Position numbers and translations under genes: made by a program. Shown here piece by piece: positions 1-9,600 of a stretch of 64,000 nt of DNA (positions are counted from its first letter, which is position 1; every line of letters starts with the position of its first letter). Under the pieces are notes generated by a model. The model worked only from the letters and a program-made list of their open reading frames with translations. It was not told the origin of the DNA and did not search any database. The stretch comes from Metaclostridioides mangenotii (lineage in GTDB: Bacteria; Bacillota; Clostridia; Peptostreptococcales; Peptostreptococcaceae), in assembly GCF_017873185.1 (NCBI RefSeq), contig NZ_JAGGJX010000008.1, forward strand, positions 1 through 64,000, read 5' to 3'.

Positions 1-147
1 TCAGATACTATCGTTATCTTTAATATCTGGCTTTATATGGTTTGTTTCTTGTTTTCTTATAAATTAACCTACTGTTTAATTTTCAATGTTCTTTTGTTTT
101 TTTCTCTTCTTGCTTTGTTTATTTCGTTTGCCGCTCTCTCGAGGACA
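1..147 (-). other. Probable rRNA operon leader (16S gene lies off the left edge)
   Basis: Read on the minus strand, this gene-free stretch starts at the predicted start site of the promoter at 154-182. It contains the block GAACATTGAAAATTAAACA (about 73-92), which resembles the boxA-type antitermination leader (CTTTGAAAACTAAACA-like) preceding 16S rRNA genes in Firmicutes. No open reading frame is present. The mature 16S sequence is not reached before position 1, so the assignment rests on leader and promoter only. Confidence 0.7.
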
Positions 148-153
148 AGTATT

Positions 154-182
154 ACTATATCAAAATCTAAAATCTAAGTCAA
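154..182 (-). promoter_or_regulatory. Strong sigma-A promoter, probable rrn promoter
   Basis: On the minus strand there is TTGACT (177-182), a 17-nt spacer and TATAGT (154-159), close to the sigma-A consensus with ideal spacing. The start site would be near 147. It lies directly downstream of the stop of the precorrin-2 dehydrogenase gene and fires leftward into the presumed rRNA leader, so it separates the cobalamin operon from the rRNA operon. Confidence 0.75.
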
Positions 183-188
183 CACTTT

Positions 189-779
189 TTATAAATTAAA
201 TTTCACACTTATCTCTTTTAATTCTTCTAAACTTAGGTTTACCAACCTTTTGAGAATGTTATTTCTTTTTTGAATATTTTTTTCAGACTCAATTATTTTA
301 ACTCTTAGTCTACCAAGTAGATCTAAAAATTCAATAAATTCATCATCATATTTTTTTTCTAAGTCTTTTCTAATCTTTGCTGAAAGTGCAGGACTCTTCC
401 CTCCAGTGGATATACTGATCATTAAATCACCCTTTTTAAAAAATGACGGAACAGTAAAATTAGATAGTTCAATATCGTCCACTACATTTACTAATTTATT
501 ATTGTCTCTACAATACAATCCTATAGACCTATTTAGATCCTTATTATTAGTGGCAGCAATTACAATTGAACTATCTTCAATAAATGAGGTATTAAATTCT
601 GCTTCAATTACGTTTACACTATTTCCTAAATCATAAAAATTATCCAGTATATTTTTGCCAACTACTGTTACAGATTTTCCGAGCTCAACAAGAGATTTAC
701 ATTTTCTAAATGCAACCTTACCTGCTCCCACAACAGTTATTTTGCTATCACTGATATTTAAAACTATTGGATAAAACAT
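189..779 (-). CDS. sirC: Precorrin-2 dehydrogenase (siroheme synthase, N-terminal type)
   Basis: NAD-dependent oxidation of precorrin-2 to sirohydrochlorin, feeding the CbiK chelatase for the B12 route. The 196-aa protein opens with a Rossmann fold (VVGAGKVAFRK, residues about 16-26) typical of the Met8/CysG-B family, followed by AATNNKDLN and the STGGKSPALSAKIR segment. It lacks the C-terminal methyltransferase of full CysG; that activity is in the neighbouring fusion gene. The start ATG is preceded by GGGGGTATTAAT. This is the last gene of the riboswitch-controlled cobalamin unit. It may also carry weak ferrochelatase activity, as some family members do; this cannot be judged here. Confidence 0.9.
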   Translation of the reverse strand: MFYPIVLNISDSKITVVGAGKVAFRKCKSLVELGKSVTVVGKNILDNFYDLGNSVNVIEAEFNTSFIEDSSIVIAATNNKDLNRSIGLYCRDNNKLVNVVDDIELSNFTVPSFFKKGDLMISISTGGKSPALSAKIRKDLEKKYDDEFIEFLDLLGRLRVKIIESEKNIQKRNNILKRLVNLSLEELKEISVKFNL

Positions 780-851
780 ATTAATACCCCCTTTATTTTA
801 TAATTTCCACTTTTCTTTCATCTGTATATCTTCATAAAGTTTTTTATATCT

Positions 852-2369
852 TTATATATGGACCTTATATTTATCTTCTATTATAACATCTACAATTCCA
901 TCTATTGTGCTTACATCTGCTTCTTTATAGATTTCAATACCGAAATCTCTTGCAGTTTTAGAAGTTATAGGACCTATCGATACTACCTTTATTCTTTTTA
1001 GAAGACTTAATTTATCTTCACCGATTATCTCTACAAGGTTTTTAATTGTAGATGAACTTGTAAATGTAATGTAGTCTAAGTCTTCTGAATTAAGAACATC
1101 TATAACTTCATCTTTCTTATCACTATCTATAACAGTCCTGTATATATGAACTTCTTTAACCGGACATAACTTCGATATATTCTCTACTAAGTAATCCCTA
1201 GCATTTTCTGATCTAGGTATAAGTACATTGTCTTCTGATGTTAAATCTTCTTTTAATTCCTCAAATAGGTACTCAGCTACAAACTTTTTAGGACAGATAT
1301 CTGCTTTTATACCTCTTTTATTTAATGAATCAGAAGTTGCGGAACCTATTGAACACACTTTTAAACCAGCAAGTGCTCTAGAATCTGAATTCATTTCTTC
1401 TAATTTGTCGAAAAATATATCTACAGAGTTTTTACTTGTGAATGCTATATATGTATACTTTTGTATATCCTTTATTTCTTTTTCTAAATCAAAATTATCC
1501 TCTATTTTTTCTATCTTTATAGTAGGAATCTCTATGGGATTACCCCCTAAATCAGAAATTTTCTCAACTAGGGTACTATTTTGTAGTCTTGATCTTGTAA
1601 CTGCTACATTACTTCCAAACAGTTTTTTATTTTCAAAGAAATTCAACTTATCTCTAAGCTCTACAACACTTCCTACTACGATTAATGTAGGAGGCTTAAC
1701 ATTTTGCTCAATAGCATCTTTATATAAATTTTCTAAAGTAGAAGTTACTACCCTCTGATTATACCTAGTTGCCCAGCTTATAAATGCAACTGGAGTATTT
1801 CTGTCTTTTCCTTCTTTAATAAGGTTCTCACTTATCCTCTTTAAATTGGAAACACCCATTAAAAATACAAGTGTCCCTTTATTGTTCGCAAGTGCATGCC
1901 AATTTATCTCTTTTGTATCGTCATCTCTATGATGACCAGTTATTACGTGAAATGAAGATGCGTGGTCCCTGTGAGTTATAGGAATTCCTGCATAACATAG
2001 TCCACCTATTGCAGAAGTTATTCCCGGTACTACTTCAAATTCTATTCCTCTATTTACTAATTCCTCGGCTTCTTCTCCACCTCTTCCAAATACATATGGA
2101 TCTCCACCTTTAAGTCTAGTAACTATCTTACCTTCAATAGCCTTTTCTGAAATAACCTTGTTTATATCTTCCTGTGGCAATATATGGTTGCTAGAAGCTT
2201 TTCCTACATATATAAATTCGCAGTCAGATTTGGCTTCTTTCAAAAAACTGCTATTAGCAAGTCTATCGTAAACAATTACGTCAGATTTTCTTATACATTC
2301 CAACCCTTTGATTGTCATAAGCTTATGATCACCAGGGCCGGCACCAACTAAGTATACTTTACCCTTCAT
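852..2369 (-). CDS. cobA-hemD: Uroporphyrinogen-III C-methyltransferase / uroporphyrinogen-III synthase fusion
   Basis: A 505-aa bifunctional cytosolic enzyme. Residues 1 to about 245 are a SAM-dependent uroporphyrinogen-III methyltransferase (VGAGPGDHKLMTIKG at the N-terminus; RLKGGDPYVFGRGGEEAEEL signature), giving precorrin-2. Residues about 250-505 are a HemD uroporphyrinogen-III synthase (VAVTRSRLQNS, AFTSKNSV, and a TFTSSSTIKN repeat of the active-site lobe). The fusion joins ring closure with the first step committed to siroheme/B12. It overlaps the end of hemC by 11 bp, implying translational coupling. No coproporphyrin-branch genes are nearby, so the flux is probably to corrinoid. 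Confidence 0.95.
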   Translation of the reverse strand: MKGKVYLVGAGPGDHKLMTIKGLECIRKSDVIVYDRLANSSFLKEAKSDCEFIYVGKASSNHILPQEDINKVISEKAIEGKIVTRLKGGDPYVFGRGGEEAEELVNRGIEFEVVPGITSAIGGLCYAGIPITHRDHASSFHVITGHHRDDDTKEINWHALANNKGTLVFLMGVSNLKRISENLIKEGKDRNTPVAFISWATRYNQRVVTSTLENLYKDAIEQNVKPPTLIVVGSVVELRDKLNFFENKKLFGSNVAVTRSRLQNSTLVEKISDLGGNPIEIPTIKIEKIEDNFDLEKEIKDIQKYTYIAFTSKNSVDIFFDKLEEMNSDSRALAGLKVCSIGSATSDSLNKRGIKADICPKKFVAEYLFEELKEDLTSEDNVLIPRSENARDYLVENISKLCPVKEVHIYRTVIDSDKKDEVIDVLNSEDLDYITFTSSSTIKNLVEIIGEDKLSLLKRIKVVSIGPITSKTARDFGIEIYKEADVSTIDGIVDVIIEDKYKVHI

Positions 2370-3264
2370 ATTTTTTATACTCCTCTAATACCTTTTTAGC
2401 TAAATTAAGTCCCAATTCTCTCGGACTTGATGAAACTCCAGTCATACTGTGTTTTATTAGACATTGACCTTCCTCATCTCCGTATATTCCAGTGAGCTTC
2501 AATTTAGAACCTTCTACTTCACAAAAAGCACCAATTGGTATATGACAACTTCCATTAACTCCATCTAAAAAGCCTCTTTCAGCCGATATTTGAATATCTG
2601 TAACATCATCACTTAGTGTATTTAATATTTCTTCAATTTCACTGTCATTATCCCTGATTTCAATAGCAAGTGCTCCTTGAGCTGGTGCTGGAACCATTGT
2701 ATCAATCGAAAAAAATTCACTTATCACATCATCTAATCCAGCTCTGATAATACCTGCAGCAGCTAATACTACACCATGCAGGTTTTCACTTTCTATCTTT
2801 TTAATTCTAGTCTCAATGTTTCCTCTTACGGACACTATCTCTAAGTCAGGTCTTTCATTAAGCAACTGGTATTTTCTTCTCTTACTTCCTGTACCAATCT
2901 TAGCCCCTATTGGAAGTTCATCTAAACTTTTAAATCCTTCTTTTAATATAAGTACATCTCTCGGATCTTCTCTTTTCGGTGTTCTTGTAAATTTTAACCC
3001 TTCTGGCAGCGATGATGGCATATCCTTCATACTGTGCACAGCTATATCAATTTCTCCATCCAATAACTGTTGCTCGATCTCTTTTACAAATAGACCTTTG
3101 TCTCCTATTTTATCAAGTGATAAATGTTGGATTCTATCTCCAGTTGTTTTTATTTCTTTAACTTCAAAGTTAACTTCCGGGTACTTTTCGTTAAGATTAT
3201 CAATTATCCAATACGTTTGGATGAGAGCTAGCTTACTCCCCCTAGTTCCAACTTTTATATTCAT
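2359..3264 (-). CDS. hemC: Hydroxymethylbilane synthase (porphobilinogen deaminase)
   Basis: Condenses four porphobilinogens into hydroxymethylbilane for HemD. The 301-aa protein has the family N-terminus KVGTRGSKLALIQT, the substrate-binding VHSMKDMPSSLP loop, GNIETRIKK, and NGSCHIPIGAF with the Cys (about residue 241) that carries the dipyrromethane cofactor. Length is normal. It lies between cbiL (21-bp gap) and cobA-hemD (overlap). The genes that make porphobilinogen (hemA/hemL/hemB) are not in this window. Confidence 0.95.
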   Translation of the reverse strand: MNIKVGTRGSKLALIQTYWIIDNLNEKYPEVNFEVKEIKTTGDRIQHLSLDKIGDKGLFVKEIEQQLLDGEIDIAVHSMKDMPSSLPEGLKFTRTPKREDPRDVLILKEGFKSLDELPIGAKIGTGSKRRKYQLLNERPDLEIVSVRGNIETRIKKIESENLHGVVLAAAGIIRAGLDDVISEFFSIDTMVPAPAQGALAIEIRDNDSEIEEILNTLSDDVTDIQISAERGFLDGVNGSCHIPIGAFCEVEGSKLKLTGIYGDEEGQCLIKHSMTGVSSSPRELGLNLAKKVLEEYKKYEG

Positions 3265-3285
3265 TCTGATCTCCTTTGATACTAA

Positions 3286-4008
3286 CTATTGTCTTGTCCA
3301 ATCGTTATTTGTATTTATTAATATAGTTGAGAAATACGAAATTTTATCTTCCAAATGTACATCTCTTAAATCTGTATATACTATTTCACCACTCTGTGAT
3401 GAATTGCTTACTAATATAGCGTGATCTATAAGTTTAAATTCTTCAAGTTTTTTAATTATTTCTTTAAAATTTTTATATACCTTCATAAGTACTATAGAAT
3501 TATAGCTTTTCAAAGCATAGTCTATCTTTTTTTCGTCTAAAGTACACGGAATTACAATAAGTGCGTCTCTATCCATTACTAGTGGAAAGTTTTGATTTGA
3601 AGCGATATTTGAGAAAGATGATATTCCCGGAATTGTCTCAACTTCAACCCTGTGTATTAATCTTTCCATAACATACACATAAGTGCTGTATATCATTGGA
3701 TCTCCAAGTGTTACAAACCCAACATTTTTTCCTGACTTCACATCTGAGACTATCTCATCTGCGACACTGCTCCATACTTCTTCTTTTTCATCCTCATTGA
3801 AGTTCATAGGGAAATGTCTAGATTTTATCTCTAGATCTTCTGGTAGGTACCCTTTTACTATAGAATAAGCTAAACTATCTCCACCCTTTTTTGATTCTGG
3901 AGTGTATAGTATATCCAAATTTTTTAGAGTATCCACTGCCTTTACTGTAACCAGAGAACTATCCCCTGGTCCAGTACCTATACCATAAAACTTAGCTTTC
4001 TTTGTCAT
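3286..4008 (-). CDS. cbiL: Cobalt-precorrin-2 C20-methyltransferase
   Basis: SAM-dependent methylation at C-20 of cobalt-factor II/precorrin-2 in the anaerobic route. The 240-aa tetrapyrrole methylase begins FYGIGTGPGDSSLVTVKAV and has the CobI/CbiL-specific LYTPESKKGGDSLA segment (about residues 35-48), the VGFVTLGDPMIYSTYVY signature and TIPGISSFS. The start ATG has GAAGGGAGC upstream. The 90-bp gap to cbiK holds a hairpin and a TATAAT-like stretch, so a secondary start for the distal part of the operon is possible but unproven. Confidence 0.92.
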   Translation of the reverse strand: MTKKAKFYGIGTGPGDSSLVTVKAVDTLKNLDILYTPESKKGGDSLAYSIVKGYLPEDLEIKSRHFPMNFNEDEKEEVWSSVADEIVSDVKSGKNVGFVTLGDPMIYSTYVYVMERLIHRVEVETIPGISSFSNIASNQNFPLVMDRDALIVIPCTLDEKKIDYALKSYNSIVLMKVYKNFKEIIKKLEEFKLIDHAILVSNSSQSGEIVYTDLRDVHLEDKISYFSTILINTNNDWTRQ

Positions 4009-4084
4009 TAACTTGCTCCCTTCGAAAATATATCGGCTATAGTTAAGTTCTAACTGTATTATATTTTTTGTAATTGTAGTTTAA

Positions 4085-4117
4085 TGCACAACTGCTATTT
4101 ACAGGCAGTCCTGTGCA
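4085..4117 (-). other. Intra-operon hairpin at the cbiK/cbiL junction
   Basis: Arms TGCACA-ACTGC (4085-4095) and GCAGT-CC-TGTGCA (4105-4117) form an 11-bp stem with a 2-nt bulge. It overlaps the last codons and stop of cbiK. No T-tract follows on the minus strand, so it is more likely an mRNA stability or processing element than a terminator. Confidence 0.45.
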
Positions 4118-4869
4118 TGTTTTTCAAATATATTTTGAATTTCAGGATTTTCTCCTAATCCCTGTAAATACACCTTAACGTCATATCCATTTTCTTCTAA
4201 AATAGTCTTCCATGAATCATCTTCATCGCTGGCCATATCGTTGATAGCATGATCCCCTGCTACCACCATAAACGGCATTAGATGTACTTTTTTTATTTTA
4301 TCTTTTTTAAGCTTCTTAATAACGTGTTCAAGTTCTGGATATCCTTCAACTGTCCCAACATAAGTGTTTATTTCGTCATCTCTCATAGCGTATTCTATCG
4401 CGGGATAAGCTGAATGAGATTCGTGATCTGTCCCATGACCCATAAATACTACTGCTTCATCATCCCCCATTTCTGGAATCTGCCATTTTATCGCATTTGA
4501 TGTCTCTTTATAGTCATCGATTGTTGTAAGTAGAGGTCTTCCAAGTGTTATTTTCTTAAATTTATAAGATAATTTTTCTATCTGATCTTTTAACTTATTA
4601 TACTCCTCACCGCATATTATATGTAGTGTCTGAACTAATACTTCTTCATATCCCTCATCGCTTAGTCTTGTAAGAGCTTCGATAGGATTTTCTATAAGGA
4701 TACCATCTCTTTTTTTAAGTTTTCTAATTATCATATTAGAAGTATATGCTCTAAAGAAATCGTAACCACTCAATGAATTTTTTATCTTATTTTCGCATAC
4801 ATCTATAGTTTTTTCTCTAGTCTCATGGTAACTTGTCCCAAAACTAACTACTAAAACGGCTTTTTTCAT
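4099..4869 (-). CDS. cbiK: Anaerobic sirohydrochlorin cobaltochelatase
   Basis: Inserts Co2+ into sirohydrochlorin, the defining early-cobalt step. The 256-aa protein starts VLVVSFGTSYHETREKT as in Salmonella CbiK. It has the catalytic/metal-binding histidine region FMGHGTDHESHSAYPA (about residues 146-161) and a second His in the LMPFMVVAGDHAINDMA segment. There is no signal peptide, so it is cytosolic, unlike the exported CbiK of some sulfate reducers. It lies between cbiJ (69-bp gap) and cbiL. Confidence 0.93.
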   Translation of the reverse strand: MKKAVLVVSFGTSYHETREKTIDVCENKIKNSLSGYDFFRAYTSNMIIRKLKKRDGILIENPIEALTRLSDEGYEEVLVQTLHIICGEEYNKLKDQIEKLSYKFKKITLGRPLLTTIDDYKETSNAIKWQIPEMGDDEAVVFMGHGTDHESHSAYPAIEYAMRDDEINTYVGTVEGYPELEHVIKKLKKDKIKKVHLMPFMVVAGDHAINDMASDEDDSWKTILEENGYDVKVYLQGLGENPEIQNIFEKHAQDCL

Positions 4870-4937
4870 ACATTACCTCCGAAGTTTTATTTTTTATCTC
4901 ATCTATAGTGCTTCTCTTATTTGAACAATAACATTTA

Positions 4938-5687
4938 TTACATTATTGATTCTGTTATTTCGTCTATATCGTTTATTACGTTTGGATAATTTACTGTAGA
5001 TCTTCTTATTATCACAGCTGGTATACCAAGAGTTTCGCACGCATCTATTTTTTCCAAAAATCCACCGGCGATTCCACTCTCTTTGGTAATCAACAAATCT
5101 ATATTGTAATGTTTATAAGTCTCTTCGTTTATACTCTTGCTGAAAGGACCCTTCATAGCAATTATATTATCTGCATTCAATCCCAACTCTTCACAGCTGA
5201 TTATAACCTCGCTTGTCGGCAAAACTCTGGCTATCAGGTTCTTATCTTTAAGTCGTTTTACATAAACATCTAAATTTTTGCTACCTGTTCCAATAAAGAT
5301 ATTTTTTCCCAATCTATCTGCAACATCACAAGCGTCTTCAAGAGTATCCACTATGTGTATATTTTTATATTTAATTTGCTCTATCAAAGATTTTCTCTCG
5401 TATCTTAAATAGTTTACACTAAGTGCTTTTGCGCACTCTATTGCGTTCTTTGAAACTTCTACAGCATAAGGATGTGTTGCATCTATTATCTGATCGACTT
5501 TATTTGTTTTTATAAAATTCTGCATAGATTCAATATCTAGCTTTCCTAGAATTATATTTTCAGCATGTGATACTGCAAGGTCTCTACCGTACTCAGTTGT
5601 AACCGATAGAGTGTACTCTTTATCTATAGATTTAAGTTTGTCACATATCTCTAAACTGTCTGATGTTCCTCCAAGCACTAAGTTCAT
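4938..5687 (-). CDS. cbiJ: Cobalt-precorrin-6A reductase
   Basis: NADPH-dependent reduction of the macrocycle in the corrin pathway. The 249-aa protein has the N-terminal LVLGGTSDSLEICDKL nucleotide-binding loop, the DATHPYAVEVSKNA motif (about residues 68-81), the RYERKSL segment and the C-terminal TKESGIAGGFLEKI typical of the CobK/CbiJ family. Its start overlaps the end of cbiH by 4 bp, indicating coupled translation. Confidence 0.93.
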   Translation of the reverse strand: MNLVLGGTSDSLEICDKLKSIDKEYTLSVTTEYGRDLAVSHAENIILGKLDIESMQNFIKTNKVDQIIDATHPYAVEVSKNAIECAKALSVNYLRYERKSLIEQIKYKNIHIVDTLEDACDVADRLGKNIFIGTGSKNLDVYVKRLKDKNLIARVLPTSEVIISCEELGLNADNIIAMKGPFSKSINEETYKHYNIDLLITKESGIAGGFLEKIDACETLGIPAVIIRRSTVNYPNVINDIDEITESIM

Positions 5688-6409
5688 AGTACATAACCTC
5701 TTGGAGTTATAATTTTATCGTCATCTATAAACGTAGATTTGTTACCTATTATTACCATAGTCGTCATATCAACTCGCTCAAAGTCCATAGTTTCAAAAGT
5801 ACAAATGTGTATATCTTGTTTTTCTCTACCTACATCTTTAACTATACCTACAGGAATGTCTTTACCCTTAAATTCACTCATAAGGTCGAATGCTTTTTTA
5901 AGATGTTCACTTCTTCCCTTGCTTCTAGCATTGTACAGACATATAACAAAGTCAGCATCTGCGGCTAACTTAAGTCTTTTTTCTATAACATCCCACGGAG
6001 TTAGTAAATCACTTAGACTTATATGGCAGAAATCGTGCATTATAGGGGCTCCGAGTAAAGCTGCTGCACCAATACTTGCAGTTATTCCCGGAACTACTTT
6101 CACTTCTATATCAGCTTCTTCATTAGATACAAGCTCAAGTATAAGCCCTGCCATTCCATATATTCCTGCATCTCCACTACTTATAACGGCTACTGTTTTT
6201 CCATCTTTAGCTTCTTCAATAGCTCTTTTACATCTATCTATCTCTTGTCTCATTCCATTTTCAATTACTTCTTTGCCTTCAATAAGATCTTCTATCAAAT
6301 TTATATAAGTTTTATATCCAACTATAGCATTTGATTTTTCAATTGCTTCTAACGCTTCAAGTGTCATCCACTCTTTATTCCCTGGTCCTATTCCTATTAC
6401 ATATATCAT
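5684..6409 (-). CDS. cbiH: Cobalt-precorrin-3B C17-methyltransferase
   Basis: SAM-dependent C-17 methylation with ring contraction, giving cobalt-precorrin-4. The 241-aa methylase opens YVIGIGPGNKEWMTLEALEA. It shows AVISSGDAGIYGMAGL, VPGITASIGAAALLGAP and the CobJ/CbiH-type SDLLTPWDVIEKR and CLYNARSKGR segments. It overlaps both cbiJ and cbiG by 4 bp. It works together with CbiG, encoded immediately upstream in the transcript. Confidence 0.94.
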   Translation of the reverse strand: MIYVIGIGPGNKEWMTLEALEAIEKSNAIVGYKTYINLIEDLIEGKEVIENGMRQEIDRCKRAIEEAKDGKTVAVISSGDAGIYGMAGLILELVSNEEADIEVKVVPGITASIGAAALLGAPIMHDFCHISLSDLLTPWDVIEKRLKLAADADFVICLYNARSKGRSEHLKKAFDLMSEFKGKDIPVGIVKDVGREKQDIHICTFETMDFERVDMTTMVIIGNKSTFIDDDKIITPRGYVL

Positions 6410-7647
6410 AATTTTATTCTCCCTAACGCGAAAGTTATTCCGCTGTACTTATGTTTATTTATTATTAAATTTCCATTGCTCATAATATGTGCCACTGGCT
6501 CAGATACTGAGTGAACTCCAACGTTCTTTTTTACAAATTCCGACCTTTCATATAGCTCGTCAACCTTCGATATATCCTCTGCTGAAAATGTATCAAATGG
6601 AACTTCTAGATGTTTAGCCAAATCATTTATTGCCTTTTCATCTTTTTTAAGCTCTATACTTCCCACTTTAGCTATTGAATTTATATCTATATTGTTCAAG
6701 TCTAAAAACTTTACAAACGACTCGTACATAAATTTTGATGAAGTATCCCTTCTACAGCCAATTCCAACTACAATATCCCTTGGTACAACTTTTATAAAAT
6801 CGGCTTCTGATAAATTGCTTTCATCATTATTTTTATTTTTAATTTTTATCTTTGTTTCTTCTCTTATATCTTTTTCAATATCTATAGTTTTTTTATCTGT
6901 TACAACTACAATTTTTCTAATTATATCTGGTTTTAAACTCAGTTCATTTTTTAAAACTCCACGTGGAACCAATTTAAATTCAGTATTATTTTCATCATTT
7001 TGTTTACTTGTATTCAAAATTTCAAAACCTCTTAAATCAATATTGTATTCGCCATCTACATATATTCCAACAGTCTTGTTATTTACTAAAAGCGAATTTA
7101 CATCTTTTACATTGTCTCTAAAGTTATCTACGTGAGCATTTAACTTTTTAGCTATCATATCAAGTGATGATTTTCTATTTACATCTGTGGCTGTTGTAAT
7201 TACAGGGTTAGCTTCTATTAGTTCACATATTTTATGTGTAAGTTCATTTGCACCGCCTATATGACCACTCAGCAAGCTTATTACATTTTTTCCATGTTCA
7301 TCCATTACCAGGACTGCAGGATCGTAAAACTTACTTTCAATGTAGGGAGCTATACTTCTAACAACAATACCTGTTGCCATGATAAACACTATATTCTCAT
7401 ACTTTGCAAATACATCTCCTACAAACTCTTTAAAGCTTTTTTCTATGATAAAAAAATTATTTTTACTATTAGAATCTTTTTCGCATTTTAAATCTTTTAC
7501 ATTCTCTGTAAAAAATTCTTTAGATATGCTGCTTTTGCTCTTTTTAAAGTAAATATCACAACCGCCTAATAAATCAGAAACTTTTATTGCTAGATTTCTA
7601 CCATTTTCGGTTATAGCTAAGATCACAGTTTTATTTTCTGTATTCAT
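6406..7647 (-). CDS. cbiG: Cobalt-precorrin 5A hydrolase
   Basis: Opens the delta-lactone of cobalt-precorrin-5A and releases acetaldehyde, an anaerobic-pathway hallmark. The protein (413 aa from the chosen start) has the CbiG N-domain ([31 protein letters not shown]), a variable Lys/Asn-rich middle (about residues 200-290) and the C-domain ([37 protein letters not shown]). ATG at 7647 is preferred over an upstream in-frame ATG because it follows AAGGATTTTAAGC at good spacing. It overlaps cbiF by 17 bp. Confidence 0.93.
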   Translation of the reverse strand: MNTENKTVILAITENGRNLAIKVSDLLGGCDIYFKKSKSSISKEFFTENVKDLKCEKDSNSKNNFFIIEKSFKEFVGDVFAKYENIVFIMATGIVVRSIAPYIESKFYDPAVLVMDEHGKNVISLLSGHIGGANELTHKICELIEANPVITTATDVNRKSSLDMIAKKLNAHVDNFRDNVKDVNSLLVNNKTVGIYVDGEYNIDLRGFEILNTSKQNDENNTEFKLVPRGVLKNELSLKPDIIRKIVVVTDKKTIDIEKDIREETKIKIKNKNNDESNLSEADFIKVVPRDIVVGIGCRRDTSSKFMYESFVKFLDLNNIDINSIAKVGSIELKKDEKAINDLAKHLEVPFDTFSAEDISKVDELYERSEFVKKNVGVHSVSEPVAHIMSNGNLIINKHKYSGITFALGRIKL

Positions 7648-8383
7648 GCTTAAAATCCTTAGCATATAATTTAGAGTTATAGTAGTGATCTCCTAAGAAG
7701 TTTCCAACCATTATTAGAGCAGTTTTGTTTATACCATTTTCTCTAACTAATTCAGCTATGTTTTCTAATGTCCCTTTTACAACTTTTTCATCAGCCCATG
7801 TAGCTTTGTATACGACCGCTACTGGCGTTTCTACTGGATATCCACCATTTACTAATTTAGTAACTACCTTTTCAATTTCTTGAACAGACAAGAAGATAAC
7901 CATAGAGGTTTGGTGTTTTGCAAACGACTCTAAAGACTCTTTATCTGGTACTGGAGTTCTTCCTTCCATTCTCGTTATTACAACACTTTGAGAAACTTCG
8001 GGTACTGTGTATTCCACTCCAATAGCAGATGCTGCTCCCAAGAAAGAACTTACACCTGGCGTGCAGTCAAATTCTATTGAAAATTTATTTAATTCCTCAA
8101 CTTGCTCTCTTATTGAACCGTATATAGAAAAATCTCCAGTCTGAAGTCTAACTACAGATTTATTATTGTCAGTTCCGTATTTCATTACATCTATTATCTC
8201 CTGAAGATCCATCGATGCGCTGTTGTGAATTTCACAACCTCCTTTACAGTAGTCTAGTAACTCTGGATTAACAAGAGATCCAGCGTAAATAACTATATCT
8301 GCAGTGCTAAGAAGTTTATATCCTTTCAGAGTTATTAGCTCTTTATCTCCAGGCCCTGCCCCTACGAAATGTACTTTTGACAT
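7631..8383 (-). CDS. cbiF: Cobalt-precorrin-4 C11-methyltransferase
   Basis: SAM-dependent C-11 methylation. The 250-aa protein begins [19 protein letters not shown], has [31 protein letters not shown] and [16 protein letters not shown], and ends with an [14 protein letters not shown] segment, all as in the CobM/CbiF family. ATG at 8383 is preceded by AAAGGAGAGTAGTAAT; an upstream GTG in the same frame would overlap cbiT and lacks a site. It sits 4 bp after the cbiT stop. Confidence 0.94.
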   Translation of the reverse strand: MSKVHFVGAGPGDKELITLKGYKLLSTADIVIYAGSLVNPELLDYCKGGCEIHNSASMDLQEIIDVMKYGTDNNKSVVRLQTGDFSIYGSIREQVEELNKFSIEFDCTPGVSSFLGAASAIGVEYTVPEVSQSVVITRMEGRTPVPDKESLESFAKHQTSMVIFLSVQEIEKVVTKLVNGGYPVETPVAVVYKATWADEKVVKGTLENIAELVRENGINKTALIMVGNFLGDHYYNSKLYAKDFKHEYRK

Positions 8384-8387
8384 ATTA

Positions 8388-8990
8388 CTACTCTCCTTTT
8401 TCACAAGAAATTATATATATAGGATTTAGAGGTTTGAAATACTCTCCTCTTCCGAGTTTCTCTAGTTTAGAAACATTTAAAACACTAACATCTATATTTC
8501 TGAACCCATGCTTTCTAAACAAATTAAGCGCTGAATTAAAAGTATCAACTATGATAAAGTTGGCAACAATTTTACCACCTTCTTTAAGCAGATTTTTAGA
8601 CCATAAAATTATGTCTTCTAAATTTCCACCAGTTCCTCCTAAAAATATGGAATCTATTGTTCCATCTGTTTCGAAATACTTTGTAACACCTAAATCATCA
8701 TTTATCTCATCTGCCTTCAAAGGCGCATATCCTTTAATAAGTGTCGTATTTTTTAGTTCAAACTTCCCTATATTTTTATTTATAAGATCTACTGCATCTT
8801 CATCTCTCTCAATAGCTAGCACCTGTAAATTAGGATAATTTACTGCTGCCTCAACGCAAACACTACCTGTTCCAGCTCCTATATCCAAAAATACTTTTGC
8901 CTGAGCTAAATCCAGTTTACTAATAGATATTGCCCTTACTTCTTCTTTTGTTATGGGTACTCTACCCGTTATAAATTCGCTATTCTTCAT
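8388..8990 (-). CDS. cbiT: Cobalt-precorrin-6B C15-methyltransferase (decarboxylating)
   Basis: Methylates C-15 with decarboxylation of the C-12 acetate side chain. The 200-aa class I methyltransferase has the N-terminal [15 protein letters not shown] motif, the SAM loop [16 protein letters not shown] (about residues 35-50), IERDEDAV and [13 protein letters not shown]. CbiT and CbiE are separate polypeptides here, whereas CobL of aerobes fuses them. It overlaps cbiE by 11 bp. Confidence 0.94.
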   Translation of the reverse strand: MKNSEFITGRVPITKEEVRAISISKLDLAQAKVFLDIGAGTGSVCVEAAVNYPNLQVLAIERDEDAVDLINKNIGKFELKNTTLIKGYAPLKADEINDDLGVTKYFETDGTIDSIFLGGTGGNLEDIILWSKNLLKEGGKIVANFIIVDTFNSALNLFRKHGFRNIDVSVLNVSKLEKLGRGEYFKPLNPIYIISCEKGE

Positions 8991-9600
8991 CTAATATCAC
9001 CACTACATTCATATCATAATTTTCTTTCTTTAATATGTCTTCTGGACTTCCAACTGTTATACGTTCGTTGTCATAGGACATATTTTCACCTACTACTACA
9101 GTTTTCTTAAGTCCCCTTGTCATTATTTCTTTACTTATCTCTCTAGGCCCTATGTTTTTATCAGTTACCATACAGGCCTTCTTGTGAGATAATATATAGT
9201 CAAAATTCGGTTCTTTTCCGTGACTGCTAGTTATATATAGATCGTTCATATCGATGTATATCTTAGAAAAAATATACTGCATAGAGCTGATTCCAGATAT
9301 AATATTTACATCATCTGATATGTTTTCACTGTCTACATTTTTTACTATATATCTGGCTATGCCGTAGATTGAAGGATCCCCAGATGCTATTATAGAGATT
9401 TCTTTATTTTTATTCTTATTTATGTGCTCTACTATATCTTTAAGATTGTCTGTTATCTCTAATTTTTCTCCAATATAATCCTCTATAGATTCTAGATTTC
9501 TCTTTCCCCCGATTATTATATCGGAGTTTTTAATTAGATTTTCTCCAATTTTAGTTATATAGTCGAATTTTCCAGGCCCTAGACCGATGATATTTATCAT
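8980..9600 (-). CDS. cbiE: Cobalt-precorrin-7 C5-methyltransferase
   Basis: SAM-dependent C-5 methylase partner of CbiT. The 206-aa protein begins NIIGLGPGKFDYITKIGE, with IIIGGKRNLESI, IIASGDPSIYGIARY, ISGISSMQYIFSKI and the HGKEPNFDYIL segment typical of CbiE. Overlaps of 4 bp with cbiD and 11 bp with cbiT indicate coupled expression. Confidence 0.93.
   Translation of the reverse strand: MINIIGLGPGKFDYITKIGENLIKNSDIIIGGKRNLESIEDYIGEKLEITDNLKDIVEHINKNKNKEISIIASGDPSIYGIARYIVKNVDSENISDDVNIISGISSMQYIFSKIYIDMNDLYITSSHGKEPNFDYILSHKKACMVTDKNIGPREISKEIMTRGLKKTVVVGENMSYDNERITVGSPEDILKKENYDMNVVVILDEE

Noticed and set aside
406-636. Antisense open frames inside the cbi, atp and other genes (for example 406-636, 5739-6308, 34898-35308)
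   Set aside because: They lie opposite strongly conserved coding sequence, lack ribosome sites and have low-complexity Ser/Ile/Thr composition typical of shadow frames.
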